Part shown: positions 17,116 through 17,500 of the stretch, in pieces
Layout of the letters: every line of letters starts with the position of its first letter
How positions within the stretch are numbered: position 1 is the stretch's first letter
Assembly (NCBI GenBank): GCA_012295275.1
Contig: CM022669.1
Location: 12,985,172 to 13,002,671 of the forward strand
DNA length: 17,500 bases
Direction of reading: 5' to 3'
Source of the DNA: Chrysomallon squamiferum
Lineage: Eukaryota > Mollusca > Gastropoda > Neomphalida > Peltospiridae
The notes under the pieces: generated by a model
What the model was told of the DNA's origin: nothing
Databases searched by the model: none
What the model saw: only the letters and a program-made list of their open reading frames with translations
Position numbers and translations under genes: made by a program

Positions 17116-17500
17116 CGCATCCTACAGATAATCTTAAATATGCCCCCAGACTTGTTAATCATAACACGAAAGATTAATATTTTGTCCTCTATGAACATGG
17201 TCTATTTTTAAACAACACAGACACACAAAGAATCATTTATACTTTACTAGACTTCATGATCAATGGAGAAGCGGAACACAAAGAACAAAAGAGACTGATG
17301 TATGTAGAAAAGTAAAGTCTCATAGTGAGACAGACAGTAATGACGGATGGACATGCAGACAGAAGACATTTTCCTAGATTAATATAGAAAAAAAAAATGT
17401 GTCTCACTTCGGGCTTAATTTGTTGAGAAAAAGATTACAAATATCATAAAATCAGTGAAAAGCCATCATGTATTATTTCATTGAAAAAAACCAATATTAT
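17116..17500. other. Unique stretch, nothing recognised
   Basis: Ordinary AT-rich DNA. A small perfect inverted repeat, GTCTCA-TAG-TGAGAC, lies at 17317-17331. No gene or RNA is supported up to the window edge. Confidence 0.45.

Overview
This window looks like AT-rich non-coding DNA from an animal genome, either intronic or intergenic. I find no protein-coding gene, rRNA or complete tRNA that I can defend. Nothing looks bacterial: there are no long ORFs, operons or ribosome-binding sites. Several features point to a metazoan. There is an extreme density of long pure microsatellites (CT/GA, CA, TA, AGT, ATT, GATA/GGTA). There are homopolymer tracts of 25-32 bases, at least one tRNA-derived SINE head, and long inverted repeats. 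The mix of long GA/CT arrays, AGT/ATT triplet fields, CATA/CA runs and tRNA-derived SINEs resembles a mollusc, probably a cephalopod such as octopus. That taxonomic call is inference and cannot be proved from this window.

Layout. 1-129 is a CA/CATA compound repeat. 211-2599 is mostly unique AT-rich DNA with no convincing exon. 2600-2677 is a CT array. It is followed by a unique block holding three perfect TGACGTCA (CRE) octamers spaced 21 and 22 bp apart (2892-2942). 3373-5045 is packed with repeats: AGT, TA/CA, two T25 tracts, GATA/GGTA, GA, and a purine-rich strand. 5619-5863 is T/pyrimidine-rich. 6083-6330 is a CpG-dense island-like block with short inverted repeats and an E-box. 6910-7316 is a triplet field. 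7317-7560 is unique sequence ending in a good splice-donor-like site. 7873-9775 carries two long CT arrays, a degenerate CTA field, a decayed tRNA-like element and a GT array.

10626-11269 is the structurally most striking part. It holds two neighbouring long fold-back sequences: a 344-bp inverted repeat whose arms align without gaps, and a nearly loopless palindrome of about 178 bp built on an ACT-to-AGT strand switch. 11462-13150 alternates unique AT-rich DNA with AGT/AGC and ATT/GTT/GCT fields. 13258-13337 is a short hairpin with 32-bp arms. 13690-13975 is a CpG-rich block open in several frames. About 14224-14400 is a tRNA-derived SINE on the minus strand. 14439-17115 contains T32, CA, GA and ATT arrays, a 14-bp palindrome around GTCACGTGAC, and an A30 tract. 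The rest is unremarkable.

The longest open reading frames are low-complexity translations of microsatellites (poly-Leu/Ser, poly-Val, poly-Asn, poly-Tyr), not genes. The points most worth checking are the two fold-backs, the phased CRE triplet, the CpG-dense block and the SINE. I found no evidence of a new gene system.
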